Positions 7,932 through 15,813 of a DNA stretch of 35,926 bases are shown piece after piece. The notes under the pieces were generated by a model. It saw only the letters and a list, made by a program, of their open reading frames with translations, did no database searches and was not told where the DNA came from. The stretch is taken from NCBI GenBank assembly GCA_013002205.1, contig JABDKN010000126.1:1-35926 (forward strand), given 5' to 3'. Position 1 is the stretch's first letter; each line of letters begins with the position of its first letter. A program made the position numbers and the translations under genes. The DNA comes from Granulosicoccus sp. (GTDB lineage: Bacteria > Pseudomonadota > Gammaproteobacteria > Granulosicoccales > Granulosicoccaceae).

Positions 7932-9545
7932 ATGACAATAAAACCTGCAGATTCATCAGACACTGCCATCCAGTCAACTGGACCGGTGCAAACGTTTCAT
8001 GAGCTTGAACTCCCGGAAGCACTGCTGCGCGCCACCGACGAACTTGGCTTCGACGCCTGCACTGAAATCCAGGGACTCACCCTGCCCGTCATTGCTGCCG
8101 GACACGACATTGCCGCACAGGCCCAGACCGGAACCGGCAAGACAGCCGCATTCCTGCTGGGCAGCTTCGCCCGGTTGATGTCCAACGATGGAGGTGAGCG
8201 ACGCAAAGATCAACCCCGCATGCTGGTCATCGCACCTACCCGTGAACTGGCCATGCAGATTAAAAAGGATGCCGACTCCCTGGGGGTGCACACCGGGCTG
8301 AAATGCGCAGTCGTCTATGGCGGCATCGACTACGAAAAACAACGCAGGGAGCTGGCCGCCGGGGTCGATGTGCTGATTGGTACACCAGGCAGGCTGATCG
8401 ACTACTTCAAACAGAAGATATTCGACCTGAAGAAACTTGAAATCGTCGTACTCGATGAAGCCGACCGTATGTTCGACCTCGGATTCATCGCCGACATTCG
8501 CTTTCTGCTGCGCCGCATGCCACCTCCCCCGGAACGCCTCAGCATGCTGTTCTCGGCAACACTGTCGCATCGGGTCATGGAACTGGCCTACGAGCACATG
8601 GATAATCCGGCTGCCATCAAGACCGAAACCACTGGCGTCACGGCGGACGGGGTGCGCCAGGCTCTCTATCAACCGGCCACTGATGAAAAGATTCCGCTAT
8701 TGCTGGGACTGCTCAAATCGCTCGACCCTGCCCGCTCCATCATATTCGTCAATACCAAGCGCACGGCGGAACGGATTGAAAATTACCTGATGGGTAACGA
8801 TATCGCCTGCGGAACGCTGTCCGGCGATGTAAGGCAAAACAAGCGCCAGGCAATCCTGGCCGAATTCACGTCCGGCAGTTTACCTATCCTGATTGCCACG
8901 GACGTGGCGGCGCGCGGACTGCACATCGATGATGTCAGCCATGTATTCAACTATGACCTGCCTCAGCAGGCGGAAGATTATGTTCATCGTATCGGCCGCA
9001 CGGCGCGTGCCGGTACCCAGGGCATGGCCGTGAGCTTCGCCTGCGAGAACTACTCGTTTTCCCTGCCGGAGATTCAGGAATTCATTGGCCAGAGCATACC
9101 GCTCGAGATGATTACCGACGAGCTCCTGATCAAACCGAAACCGCCCATGCGAATTCAACGGGATCGCGTCGGCAGCGGTCCTGGCGGTAAAGGAGGCAGA
9201 CAGGGTGGCCGTGACAAGAGCAGCAAAGGAGGCCGTACTGCCGGCGGCAGAGCGCGTACCGGTAGATCAGGCAGGAGCAGCGGCGCACAGGGGGAGTCGC
9301 GATCCCGGAACAATCCGGCAGAGCGTAAGGCCGGAGCCAGCACTGCCAAGGCCTCGCCAGCAGTCGATGACAATACCGCCAGCCGGCCCGACACAGCAGC
9401 CAGTGGTGGGCAGAGTCCAGGCGACTCTGCCAGAAAGCCAAGGCGGCGACGGCGACGCCGCAAGCCGGCAGCCGATAGCGGCACGGTCGGATCGGAACAG
9501 GCGGTACCAGGCAATAAGCAGGCAGCTTCGGACAACACCGACTGA
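7932..9545 (+). CDS. rhlB: DEAD-box ATP-dependent RNA helicase RhlB-like, with long basic tail
   Basis: This is a 537-residue RNA helicase. All core motifs are present: the Q motif around GFDACTEIQ (39-47), motif I AQTGTGKT (64-71), PTRELA (102-107), TPGR (151-154), DEAD (175-178), SAT (208-210), and in the second RecA domain IIFVNTKRTAERI, ATDVAARGLHID and HRIGRTARAG. The divergent trxA-rho neighbours match the E. coli rhlB locus, supporting RhlB (RNA degradosome or mRNA turnover helicase) over other DEAD-box paralogues. After the core comes about 110 residues of Gly/Arg/Ser/Lys-rich disordered tail with a run of eight arginines, longer than the E. coli protein (421 residues). ATG 7932 gives a family-like N-terminus; an upstream GTG at 7851 is possible but less likely. 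Confidence 0.9.
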   Translation: MTIKPADSSDTAIQSTGPVQTFHELELPEALLRATDELGFDACTEIQGLTLPVIAAGHDIAAQAQTGTGKTAAFLLGSFARLMSNDGGERRKDQPRMLVIAPTRELAMQIKKDADSLGVHTGLKCAVVYGGIDYEKQRRELAAGVDVLIGTPGRLIDYFKQKIFDLKKLEIVVLDEADRMFDLGFIADIRFLLRRMPPPPERLSMLFSATLSHRVMELAYEHMDNPAAIKTETTGVTADGVRQALYQPATDEKIPLLLGLLKSLDPARSIIFVNTKRTAERIENYLMGNDIACGTLSGDVRQNKRQAILAEFTSGSLPILIATDVAARGLHIDDVSHVFNYDLPQQAEDYVHRIGRTARAGTQGMAVSFACENYSFSLPEIQEFIGQSIPLEMITDELLIKPKPPMRIQRDRVGSGPGGKGGRQGGRDKSSKGGRTAGGRARTGRSGRSSGAQGESRSRNNPAERKAGASTAKASPAVDDNTASRPDTAASGGQSPGDSARKPRRRRRRRKPAADSGTVGSEQAVPGNKQAASDNTD

Positions 9546-9738
9546 GTGTGTGCAGGGCACTCGAGTCGGCCGTGCCCGATCTGCGCAAACCTGTGGCCGG
9601 CGTCCCTAAAAACAGTAGACTGGAGCTGGCAGATTCACGCAGTTCCAGACCCCGGTTGCCGCACGAGTTCGCACGCGCCGTTCGCCGAACCCCACTGGGT
9701 GATCCTGCCTGTATTCAGCTGATCATGAGGTAACAGCA

Positions 9739-9942
9739 ATGGCGACAGGTACAGTCAAGTGGTTCAATGAAGCCAAGGGCTTCGGTTTTCTGGCACAGGA
9801 CAACGGCGGTGATGACGTCTTCGTTCACTTTTCTGCCATCAAGGCCGAAGGATTCAAGACACTGGCCGAAGGGCAGAAAGTAACATTCGACGTGGAAGCC
9901 GGTGCCAAGGGTCCGCAGGCCACCAGCGTCGTACCGGAGTAA
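9739..9942 (+). CDS. Cold-shock protein, CspA family
   Basis: This 67-residue single OB-fold nucleic-acid-binding protein is of standard length. It begins [16 protein letters not shown] and carries both RNA-binding motifs, KGFGF (RNP1, about 14-18) and VFVHF (RNP2, about 27-31). Such proteins melt RNA secondary structure; some are cold-induced and others constitutive, and sequence alone does not tell which. The ribosome binding site GAGG lies shortly before the ATG. The roughly 190 bases upstream hold no gene and would allow the long 5' leader typical of csp transcripts, although no convincing cold box was recognised. Confidence 0.93.
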   Translation: MATGTVKWFNEAKGFGFLAQDNGGDDVFVHFSAIKAEGFKTLAEGQKVTFDVEAGAKGPQATSVVPE

Positions 9943-9962
9943 GGCTGCGCACTCACTGGCGC

Positions 9963-9984
9963 TCTCACCGGGTATCGGGTGAGA
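9963..9984 (+). terminator. Hairpin downstream of csp gene
   Basis: TCTCACC and GGTGAGA form a perfect 7-bp stem with an 8-nt loop, starting 20 bases after the csp stop. No U-tract follows, so it may be a Rho-assisted or mRNA-stabilising 3' hairpin rather than a classic intrinsic terminator. Confidence 0.4.
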
Positions 9985-10029
9985 TACAGGCACAGTTCCG
10001 GCAATCGGACGAGCCTGGGCGGCTTGGCC

Positions 10030-10035
10030 TATAAT
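10030..10035 (+). promoter_or_regulatory. Consensus -10 box upstream of the pcm-tolC-waaA operon
   Basis: A perfect TATAAT lies 78 bases before the pcm ATG. No good -35 hexamer is present at 16-18 bp upstream, so it may rely on an activator or be a chance match. Confidence 0.45.
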
Positions 10036-10112
10036 TCGCACACATATTGGGGCACTGACCATCGCAGGTCGTGTATTCCAGTCTCATCCACGTCAAGACT
10101 TCCTACCCTCCC

Positions 10113-10775
10113 ATGGATCTACTGCAAGCTCGAAACAACATGATCGAACAGCAAGTGCGCCCCTGGGACGTACTTGACCAGCGCGTGCTGGACGTCCTCG
10201 CCGAGGTGCCGCGCGAAGCGTTCGTAGAGGTTGCGCACCAGGGCCTTGCCTACAGCGATTTTCCGCTACCCATCGGATATGGCCAGCACATGCTCAAGCC
10301 GACCGTCGATGGCCGACTGCTGCAGGCCTTATCGCTTGAAGTCACCGACACCGTGCTGGAAATCGGTACTGGCAGTGGCTATCTGACGGCGTGCCTGGCC
10401 AGACTGTGTGCACACGTGGACTCCATCGAGATCATTCCCGAACTGGCGGCGGCTGCCAAGTCACGACTTCACAACATGGGAGTGAGCAACGTCACCGTTC
10501 TTGAGCAGGATGCCAGCAGCGTCTGGGACGCTCGTGACGGCTATGATGCCATCGCTTTTTCAGGCTCCGTTCCAGCCATACCGGATTACTACAGGAAAAA
10601 ACTCAAGATCGGCGGCAGGTTGTTCGCCATGATCGGAGAAGCGTCGCAGCCAACCATGGAAGCGGTGCTGATAACCCGTGTACACGACAATGAATGGAGC
10701 CGTGAGAGCCTGTTCGAAACTCGTGTCGATCCGCTAGTCAACTTCAATTCCGAATCCCCCAGCTTCATATTCTGA
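10113..10775 (+). CDS. pcm: Protein-L-isoaspartate O-methyltransferase
   Basis: This SAM-dependent cytoplasmic enzyme methylates isoaspartyl residues in aged proteins to start their repair. The protein has 220 residues from ATG 10113. Its N-terminal motif, ARNNMIEQQVRPWDVLDQ, is typical of the subgroup found next to tolC in several gammaproteobacteria and alphaproteobacteria. SAM-binding motif I reads VLEIGTGSGYLTA (about residues 83-95), with the acidic residue at the end of beta-2 in SIEIIPEL. An upstream in-frame GTG (10071) is possible, but the extra residues are not family-like. Neither start has a strong Shine-Dalgarno. Its stop codon overlaps the first possible tolC start by one base (TGATG), so it leads an operon with tolC, an acyltransferase and waaA. 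Confidence 0.92.
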   Translation: MDLLQARNNMIEQQVRPWDVLDQRVLDVLAEVPREAFVEVAHQGLAYSDFPLPIGYGQHMLKPTVDGRLLQALSLEVTDTVLEIGTGSGYLTACLARLCAHVDSIEIIPELAAAAKSRLHNMGVSNVTVLEQDASSVWDARDGYDAIAFSGSVPAIPDYYRKKLKIGGRLFAMIGEASQPTMEAVLITRVHDNEWSRESLFETRVDPLVNFNSESPSFIF

Positions 10776-12124
10776 TGATCACCGTGAATACCCCTAGCGA
10801 ACGCTGCATGACACGCCTGTCTACCCGAATACGGCTTACCGGTGTGGCGCTGACGAGCCTGTCCCTGCTGTGGGCCGGAGCGGCACAGTCCACCGATCTG
10901 CAGGATGTTTACGAGCAGGCAAGGCAATACGATGCGGAGTATACGGCGGCACAGTACGACCTGGAAGCTGCACGGCAGCGGGTGCCGCTGGCTCGTTCAG
11001 CCTTTCTACCACAACTGGCATTCGGTGCAGAGGCAGGATTGAGCACGCTCGCCGATGATGGTGAAGGCCCCTTTGAAGAGACCGCACTGTCCCTGTCCCT
11101 CAGCCAGACCCTGTTCAATCGCTCCAGTGGCAAGCTGCTCGACCAGGCGCAACAGGGCGTCATGCAGGCTGAAGCGCAGTATGCTGCTCTGGGACAAACG
11201 CTCATCCTGCGCGTGGCCACTGCCTACTTCGACGTGTTGCGGGCGCAGGCCATCGTCGATTTCAGTCAATCCGAGCTGCAGGCCATCAGTCGCCAGCGGG
11301 AACAGGCTGAACGACGCTTCGATGTCGGCCTGGTGCCGATCACCGATGTCCGCTCCGCGCAGGCCCAGTACGATCTGGCCGTGGCCCAGGAAATCGCCGC
11401 CTCCAACCAGTTGTCTACGGCCCAGGAAGAGCTGCTGCGAATCAGCGGCCTGAATCCGGAACTGCTTGCGCCGCTGGCTGACGATATGCCACTGGTTCCA
11501 CCAGAGCCTGCCGACATCGATGCCTGGGTGGAGCTTGCCAAAGAACAGAACCTGGAACTGGTGATTGCCCGGCTGGTCAGGGACAGCAGCCTCACCCAGG
11601 TGGAGATCGAGCGCACCAGCCGCTATCCCACTCTGGACCTGGTCGGTACTGCCGCCTCATCACAGACCGATCAGGACGATCGCGACACCGACATCGCCGA
11701 GATCAAGCTGCAGTTGAGTCTGCCGATCCTGACCGGTGGCCGGGTCAGTGCGTTGATAGCACAGGCTCGCGCACAGGCCTTGTCTTCCGGCGAACAGATG
11801 CTGGTTCAGGAACGCGCCACGGTCCAGCAGACGCGTGATGGATATCGGGGTGTCCAGGCCTCCATCAGCCGGGTGCGTGCCTTGCGCCAGGCGCTGGTCT
11901 CCACCCAGAAATCGGCAGAAGCCACGGAAGCGGGTTTCCGCGCAGGCACCCGGACGTCGGTCGAGGTACTGCAGGCACTGCGCGATACCTACAGCGCACG
12001 CTCGGACTATGCAGGTGCCCGCTATGACTACATCATCAATACCCTGAACCTGAAAGCGGCCTCCGGAACGCTGTCCGAAAAGGATATCTACGCAATCAAC
12101 CGGTTTCTGGCAGAACCCGAATAA
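10775..12124 (+). CDS. tolC: TolC-family outer-membrane channel protein
   Basis: This is the outer-membrane component for type I secretion and tripartite efflux pumps. The ORF gives 449 residues, close to family size. There is an N-terminal signal peptide (hydrophobic LTGVALTSLSLLWAGAAQS), then TDLQDVYEQARQYDAEY, a typical mature TolC start. Repeated long amphipathic helices with the family phrases LSQTLFNRSS, VATAYFDVLRAQ, FDVGLVPITDV and GFRAGTRTSVEVLQAL mark the two structural halves. The start is uncertain: ATG 10775 overlaps the pcm stop, while the in-frame ATG at 10808 leaves a more compact signal peptide; neither has a clear ribosome binding site. No inner-membrane pump or adaptor gene is nearby, so it likely serves several partners. 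Confidence 0.92.
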   Translation: MITVNTPSERCMTRLSTRIRLTGVALTSLSLLWAGAAQSTDLQDVYEQARQYDAEYTAAQYDLEAARQRVPLARSAFLPQLAFGAEAGLSTLADDGEGPFEETALSLSLSQTLFNRSSGKLLDQAQQGVMQAEAQYAALGQTLILRVATAYFDVLRAQAIVDFSQSELQAISRQREQAERRFDVGLVPITDVRSAQAQYDLAVAQEIAASNQLSTAQEELLRISGLNPELLAPLADDMPLVPPEPADIDAWVELAKEQNLELVIARLVRDSSLTQVEIERTSRYPTLDLVGTAASSQTDQDDRDTDIAEIKLQLSLPILTGGRVSALIAQARAQALSSGEQMLVQERATVQQTRDGYRGVQASISRVRALRQALVSTQKSAEATEAGFRAGTRTSVEVLQALRDTYSARSDYAGARYDYIINTLNLKAASGTLSEKDIYAINRFLAEPE

Positions 12125-12138
12125 GGGCGCGCGCCCTT
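12123..12138. promoter_or_regulatory. Perfect 16-bp palindrome over tolC end and LpxL-like start
   Basis: AAGGGCGCGCGCCCTT begins within the tolC stop codon (TAA 12122-12124) and ends in the TTG start (12137-12139). It includes the AAGGG ribosome binding site. In RNA a 6-bp stem with a GCGC loop would sequester both the binding site and the start unless ribosomes finishing tolC open it. Confidence 0.6.
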
Positions 12139-13045
12139 GTCCTTCAATGCGCGAGCTTACCTGGCACCGCGCTTCTGGCCAACCTGGATGGGTTTCGGGC
12201 TGTTCTGGCTGATCACCCGCCTGCCTTACCCAGCTGTCATGTGGGTGGGTCGCCGTCTCGGAGCACTGATGAATCTGTGCCTCCTCAGCCGACGCCGTAC
12301 GACACTGACCAACCTGCGTCTCGCTTTCCCCGAGCGCACGGATGCTGAGCTGCGGGCGCTGGCCCGCCAGGCTTTTCTGCATCTGGGTATGGCCTCCGCA
12401 GAGACTGCCTGGATCTGGTACCGATCCACCGACGGTATCAGCCCGGTCACCCTTGAGGGGACCGAACACGTTGACGCAGCCTTCGCGGCAGGCAAGGGGG
12501 TCATCCTGCTGCAGGCACACTTCACTGTGCTTGAACTGTGCGGTGCCATCGTCGGTGCACGCTGGCCAGTCCGGGCAGTTTACGACAATCCGAAAAATCC
12601 CCTGTTTGCCGCCTACCTGCTGTACCAGCGTTCTCGACATCTGACGGGCCTGATCGACAACCGCGGCATCCGCGAAATGATCCGTTGCCTGCGCCGGGGC
12701 GAGATGGTGTGGTACTCGCCCGACCAGAGCGTGGCCGCCAGTCACGGTGGCATTGCTACCCGTTACTTCGACCAGCCGGTACTGAGCACCAGTGGTACCG
12801 CACGCATCGTCCGGATGACCGGGGCTGCCATCATTCCATTCATCCCGCAAAGGCATGTCAATGGCCGAGCTTATACCTTCGTATTTCAGGCACCACTGCA
12901 ACTGGCATCCGATGATCCGGTCGAAGCCACCCAGCAGGTCAATGATGCACTGGAGGCGCAGGTCCGAACGCAGCCAGAGCAATACCTGTGGGCGCACAGA
13001 CGCTTCAAGCCACCTTCGCCGGCGTTCGACAATCCGTATTCATGA
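12137..13045 (+). CDS. Lipid A late acyltransferase, LpxL/HtrB family
   Basis: This inner-membrane enzyme adds a secondary acyl chain from acyl-ACP to Kdo-lipid A. The 302-residue length is standard. The N-terminus (YLAPRFWPTWMGFGLFWL) is family-like and contains a membrane segment. The catalytic HX4E dyad is His128/Glu133 in QAHFTVLE, followed by the conserved YDNPKNPL and, further on, WYSPDQ. Whether it acts as LpxL, LpxM or LpxP cannot be decided. The start is TTG: AAGGG lies 9 bases before it, and no suitable ATG exists before residue 18. The end overlaps the waaA start by 4 bp (ATGA), pairing Kdo transfer with lipid A acylation in one operon. Confidence 0.9.
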   Translation: MSFNARAYLAPRFWPTWMGFGLFWLITRLPYPAVMWVGRRLGALMNLCLLSRRRTTLTNLRLAFPERTDAELRALARQAFLHLGMASAETAWIWYRSTDGISPVTLEGTEHVDAAFAAGKGVILLQAHFTVLELCGAIVGARWPVRAVYDNPKNPLFAAYLLYQRSRHLTGLIDNRGIREMIRCLRRGEMVWYSPDQSVAASHGGIATRYFDQPVLSTSGTARIVRMTGAAIIPFIPQRHVNGRAYTFVFQAPLQLASDDPVEATQQVNDALEAQVRTQPEQYLWAHRRFKPPSPAFDNPYS

Positions 13046-14427
13046 ATCCCCCCTGGCGTTATCGACTGCTGGTGCGAATGCTGAGCCCCCTGCTGCTCGG
13101 GTATACCCTGTGGCGATCCATAAAGGATGGCGGTCAACGCTACTGGTGGCAGCGACTGGGCGTCTATCATGGCAACGATGCCGGCGCTGGCCGACGGCCC
13201 AACCAACTGCCCAACCAACTGCCCAACCAACTGTCAAACCAACAACCCAACCAGCTGCCCAGCAGGCAGACCGACCGGTTGCAGGAGCAGCAGGTGCCTG
13301 CCCACGAAGCACCCTGCCAGCCGGCGCAGGAGGACCAGTTATGGGTACATGCCGCCTCAGTGGGTGAGGTGTTCACTGTACTGCCCTTGATCAAGGCCTG
13401 GCAGAGCACTACCGGGCACGACTCGGTGCTGGTGACCACCTGCACACCCACCGGTGCTGCCGTCCTGCTGAAGCAGGCACTTCCGGGCATTCGCCACCAA
13501 TACCTGCCAGTGGACTTCCCGGGTGCGTGCAGACGATTCGTGGCGCAATTGCACACACGCCATGCGTGGATCGTCGAAACGGAAATCTGGCCATGGCTGT
13601 ATGCACAGTGTCAACGTCGCGACATGTCGATGACCATCATCAATGGCCGATTGTCCAGGCGCACCAGTGCTCAATCCAACGGCATTCTGGCCAGCAGTTA
13701 CCGGCGCGCGCTGGCCTCGGTCAGGGTACTGGCACGCTCAGCGCAGGATGTCGAGAATTTCATCGCCCTGGGTGCCGTCAGAGAAAACGTGTACCTGGTC
13801 GGTAACCTGAAGTACGCAGCACTGCCCATCAGCGAATCGAGTCAAGCGCTCATCGAGCGCCCCTATGCGCTGGCAGCATCGACTCATGACGATGAGGAGT
13901 TGCAGCTGGCTCGCTGCTGGCGGGATCATGGCAACCCGGATATTCTGCTGGTCATCGTGCCGCGGCATCCGGAACGTGGCGAGGCTATCCATCGCGACCT
14001 GAGTGCACTGGGACTTAGCGTGGCACGACGATCCAGCGGCCAGCAGCCAGCAGCCGGTGACCAGGTCTACCTTGCCGATACGCTCGGTGAATTGCAAGCC
14101 TGGTACCAGTTTGCCCGCGCCACCTTCGTCGGCGGCTCACTGATTGCACGAGGCGGTCACAACATGCTTGAGCCTGCGCGCTATGCCTGCCCCATCCTGG
14201 TCGGACCACATACCGAGAACTTTGCAGACATCATGCAGCTGATGATCGAGGCAGACGCCATCGAAGTATCCGCCAGTGCTGAGACGCTCGCAACGAGCCT
14301 GCTCGAGGCGGCTGGCGGCTCACCTCACTATCGGGAAATGGGTATCCGTGCACGTGCCATTGCCGAGGACAGTCAGGGTATCCTGCAACGCTACCTGGAA
14401 TTATTGACCGCCACCGGAGACACCTGA
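13042..14427 (+). CDS. waaA: 3-deoxy-D-manno-octulosonic acid (Kdo) transferase with repeat-expanded linker
   Basis: WaaA transfers Kdo from CMP-Kdo to lipid IVA at the inner membrane. From ATG 13042 it has 461 residues, longer than the usual approximately 420-430. An N-terminal hydrophobic anchor (about 9-22) and WRSIKDGGQRYWWQRLG are followed by the conserved WVHAASVGEV (101-110), whose Glu is the catalytic base in the family. Later landmarks are TTCTPTG, ETEIWPWLY, NGRLSRRT, a nucleotide-sugar site region with VGGSLIARGGHNMLEPA, and GPHTENF. The excess length is a low-complexity stretch between the anchor and WVHAASVGE, which includes PNQL tandem repeats (53-72) and Gln-rich sequence to about residue 98; most homologues have only a few residues there. 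Its start overlaps the acyltransferase stop. Confidence 0.93.
   Translation: MNPPWRYRLLVRMLSPLLLGYTLWRSIKDGGQRYWWQRLGVYHGNDAGAGRRPNQLPNQLPNQLSNQQPNQLPSRQTDRLQEQQVPAHEAPCQPAQEDQLWVHAASVGEVFTVLPLIKAWQSTTGHDSVLVTTCTPTGAAVLLKQALPGIRHQYLPVDFPGACRRFVAQLHTRHAWIVETEIWPWLYAQCQRRDMSMTIINGRLSRRTSAQSNGILASSYRRALASVRVLARSAQDVENFIALGAVRENVYLVGNLKYAALPISESSQALIERPYALAASTHDDEELQLARCWRDHGNPDILLVIVPRHPERGEAIHRDLSALGLSVARRSSGQQPAAGDQVYLADTLGELQAWYQFARATFVGGSLIARGGHNMLEPARYACPILVGPHTENFADIMQLMIEADAIEVSASAETLATSLLEAAGGSPHYREMGIRARAIAEDSQGILQRYLELLTATGDT
13199..13258 (+). repeat. 12-bp in-frame tandem repeat (5 units) inside waaA
   Basis: Units of CCAACCAACTGC at 13199-13210 and 13211-13222 are identical, the third differs in its last base, the fourth is diverged, and the fifth (13247-13258) differs by one base. 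They encode repeated PNQL. The following bases to about 13330 are also Gln- and Pro-rich and may be an older, decayed part of the array. Confidence 0.9.
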
Positions 14428-14442
14428 AACAGCAAGCGGCCA

Positions 14443-15813
14443 TCAAACTGCCAGCGGTAATCGCAGACTCAGACTGGCACCCTGGTCCACGGTATCGATG
14501 CTGAGACTTCCACCGTGTCGATCGGCGACCCCGGCGGCTATGGCAAGACCCAGACCACTGCCCCGCGAGGTATCGATCTGGACGAAGCGACTGAACGCGC
14601 GTTCCTGATCACTACTCGACAGCCGATTACCGTCATTGGCAACGGTGATTTTCGCCAGATCCCCCTCGCGGACCAGACCGACGTGGATCCGCGATAACCC
14701 GGGGCCACCATGCGTAAGCGCATTGTCCAGAAGATTCTTGAGCGCCTCGGATACCAGCAGCTCATCGGCACGAACGTGCATCGGTTCCTGCGCCGGGTGC
14801 CACTCGAATGCAATACCCCGATCGAGCACGTCGACGGCAGCCTCAGACCAGATCTTCTCCAGCAATGAACCAAGCTCGATGAGATCGTGTCCTTCGTTAA
14901 CCTCGCTCTGTTGCAGACGCCCCAGTGACAACAACTGTTCGGTGACACGTGTCGACATGCGCGCCGCATCGACCAATTCATTGATACGCTGCTGGCGATC
15001 TGCCTCACTGGGCGCTTCCTGCGCCGCTTTAGCCATGCACAGTACAGCGGTGGCTGGATTGCGCAACTGGTGAGCCGCATCGGCTATGAAACTCTGGTGA
15101 TCTGCCAGGCTCTTCTGCAAACGAGTAAAAAGATGGTGCAGGGTACTCACCATGCCGGCCACTTCCCGAGGCACCGCTCGCCGAATCGTGCTCAGGTCAC
15201 CTGGCGATCGGGAACGGATCGCTTCCTCGAGACTGTGCAACGGGCGCAAGCCGACACTGACACCAAACCATACGACCACGACCACCGTCAGTAGCAGCAC
15301 ACCCATCAATCCTGCAGCCTTGGCCGCCAGTTCGCGAGCGAAATCGATTCTGCTGCTCATGGTCTGCCAGACGGTGACTGTCGCATCGCCGACGATACCG
15401 TCTATCTGCGACACCTCCGACAGACGCATGACACGCACCGCCTCGTTCCGATAGCGTGCATTGAAATAGTCAGGTTCGTAGGGTGAACCTGTTTGACGTG
15501 ACGGTCTGACTGGCGGATAGGCGTAACCTGTCACATAGATCCCGCCTGGCCCTGTCACGTGGTAATACAGGGGGCTGTTGGCTACCGCGTCCATCAGCTT
15601 GCGCGTCGCCGGTGACACCGAGTCGCCCTCGGAAATCACGACATCCCGGGAGATGGCCAGGGCGGTTGCCAGCAGGGAACGATCGAACAGAATCTCTGCG
15701 GTTTGTTTGGCAACGGAGTACCGCCAGTAGCCAAGCATCACCGCGATGAGCATCAGCGGCACCAATAACAGCAAGGTCAATCGAAGGCGCAGCGACAGAT
15801 TGTCCGGGATCAC
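14443..15813 (-). CDS. Sensor histidine kinase, TctE-like
   Basis: This 456-residue membrane kinase has TM1 at about 11-30, a periplasmic sensor region at about 31-165, TM2 at about 166-187, a HAMP-like linker, and a dimerisation domain with the phospho-accepting His248 (FIADAAHQLRNP). The catalytic ATPase domain has the N-box LKNLLDNAL, the G1-like NDGN and the G2 GSGLGLAIA. The H-box sequence FIADAAHQLR and the position next to a TTT transporter match TctE, the sensor for tricarboxylate uptake. The H-box has RNP where most kinases have RTP. Its start overlaps the response-regulator stop by 4 bp. The periplasmic ligand is probably the substrate of the divergent TctC (inference). Confidence 0.88.
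   Translation of the reverse strand: MIPDNLSLRLRLTLLLLVPLMLIAVMLGYWRYSVAKQTAEILFDRSLLATALAISRDVVISEGDSVSPATRKLMDAVANSPLYYHVTGPGGIYVTGYAYPPVRPSRQTGSPYEPDYFNARYRNEAVRVMRLSEVSQIDGIVGDATVTVWQTMSSRIDFARELAAKAAGLMGVLLLTVVVVVWFGVSVGLRPLHSLEEAIRSRSPGDLSTIRRAVPREVAGMVSTLHHLFTRLQKSLADHQSFIADAAHQLRNPATAVLCMAKAAQEAPSEADRQQRINELVDAARMSTRVTEQLLSLGRLQQSEVNEGHDLIELGSLLEKIWSEAAVDVLDRGIAFEWHPAQEPMHVRADELLVSEALKNLLDNALTHGGPGLSRIHVGLVREGDLAKITVANDGNRLSSSDQERAFSRFVQIDTSRGSGLGLAIAAGVADRHGGSLSIDTVDQGASLSLRLPLAV

Noticed and set aside
11660-12997. Long minus-strand frame opposite tolC and the acyltransferase gene
   Set aside because: It crosses two well-supported genes and has no recognisable motif.
13197-13260. 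Repeat array in waaA as a CRISPR or phage-like repeat
   Set aside because: Units are directly adjacent 12-mers with no spacers and stay in frame with the protein.
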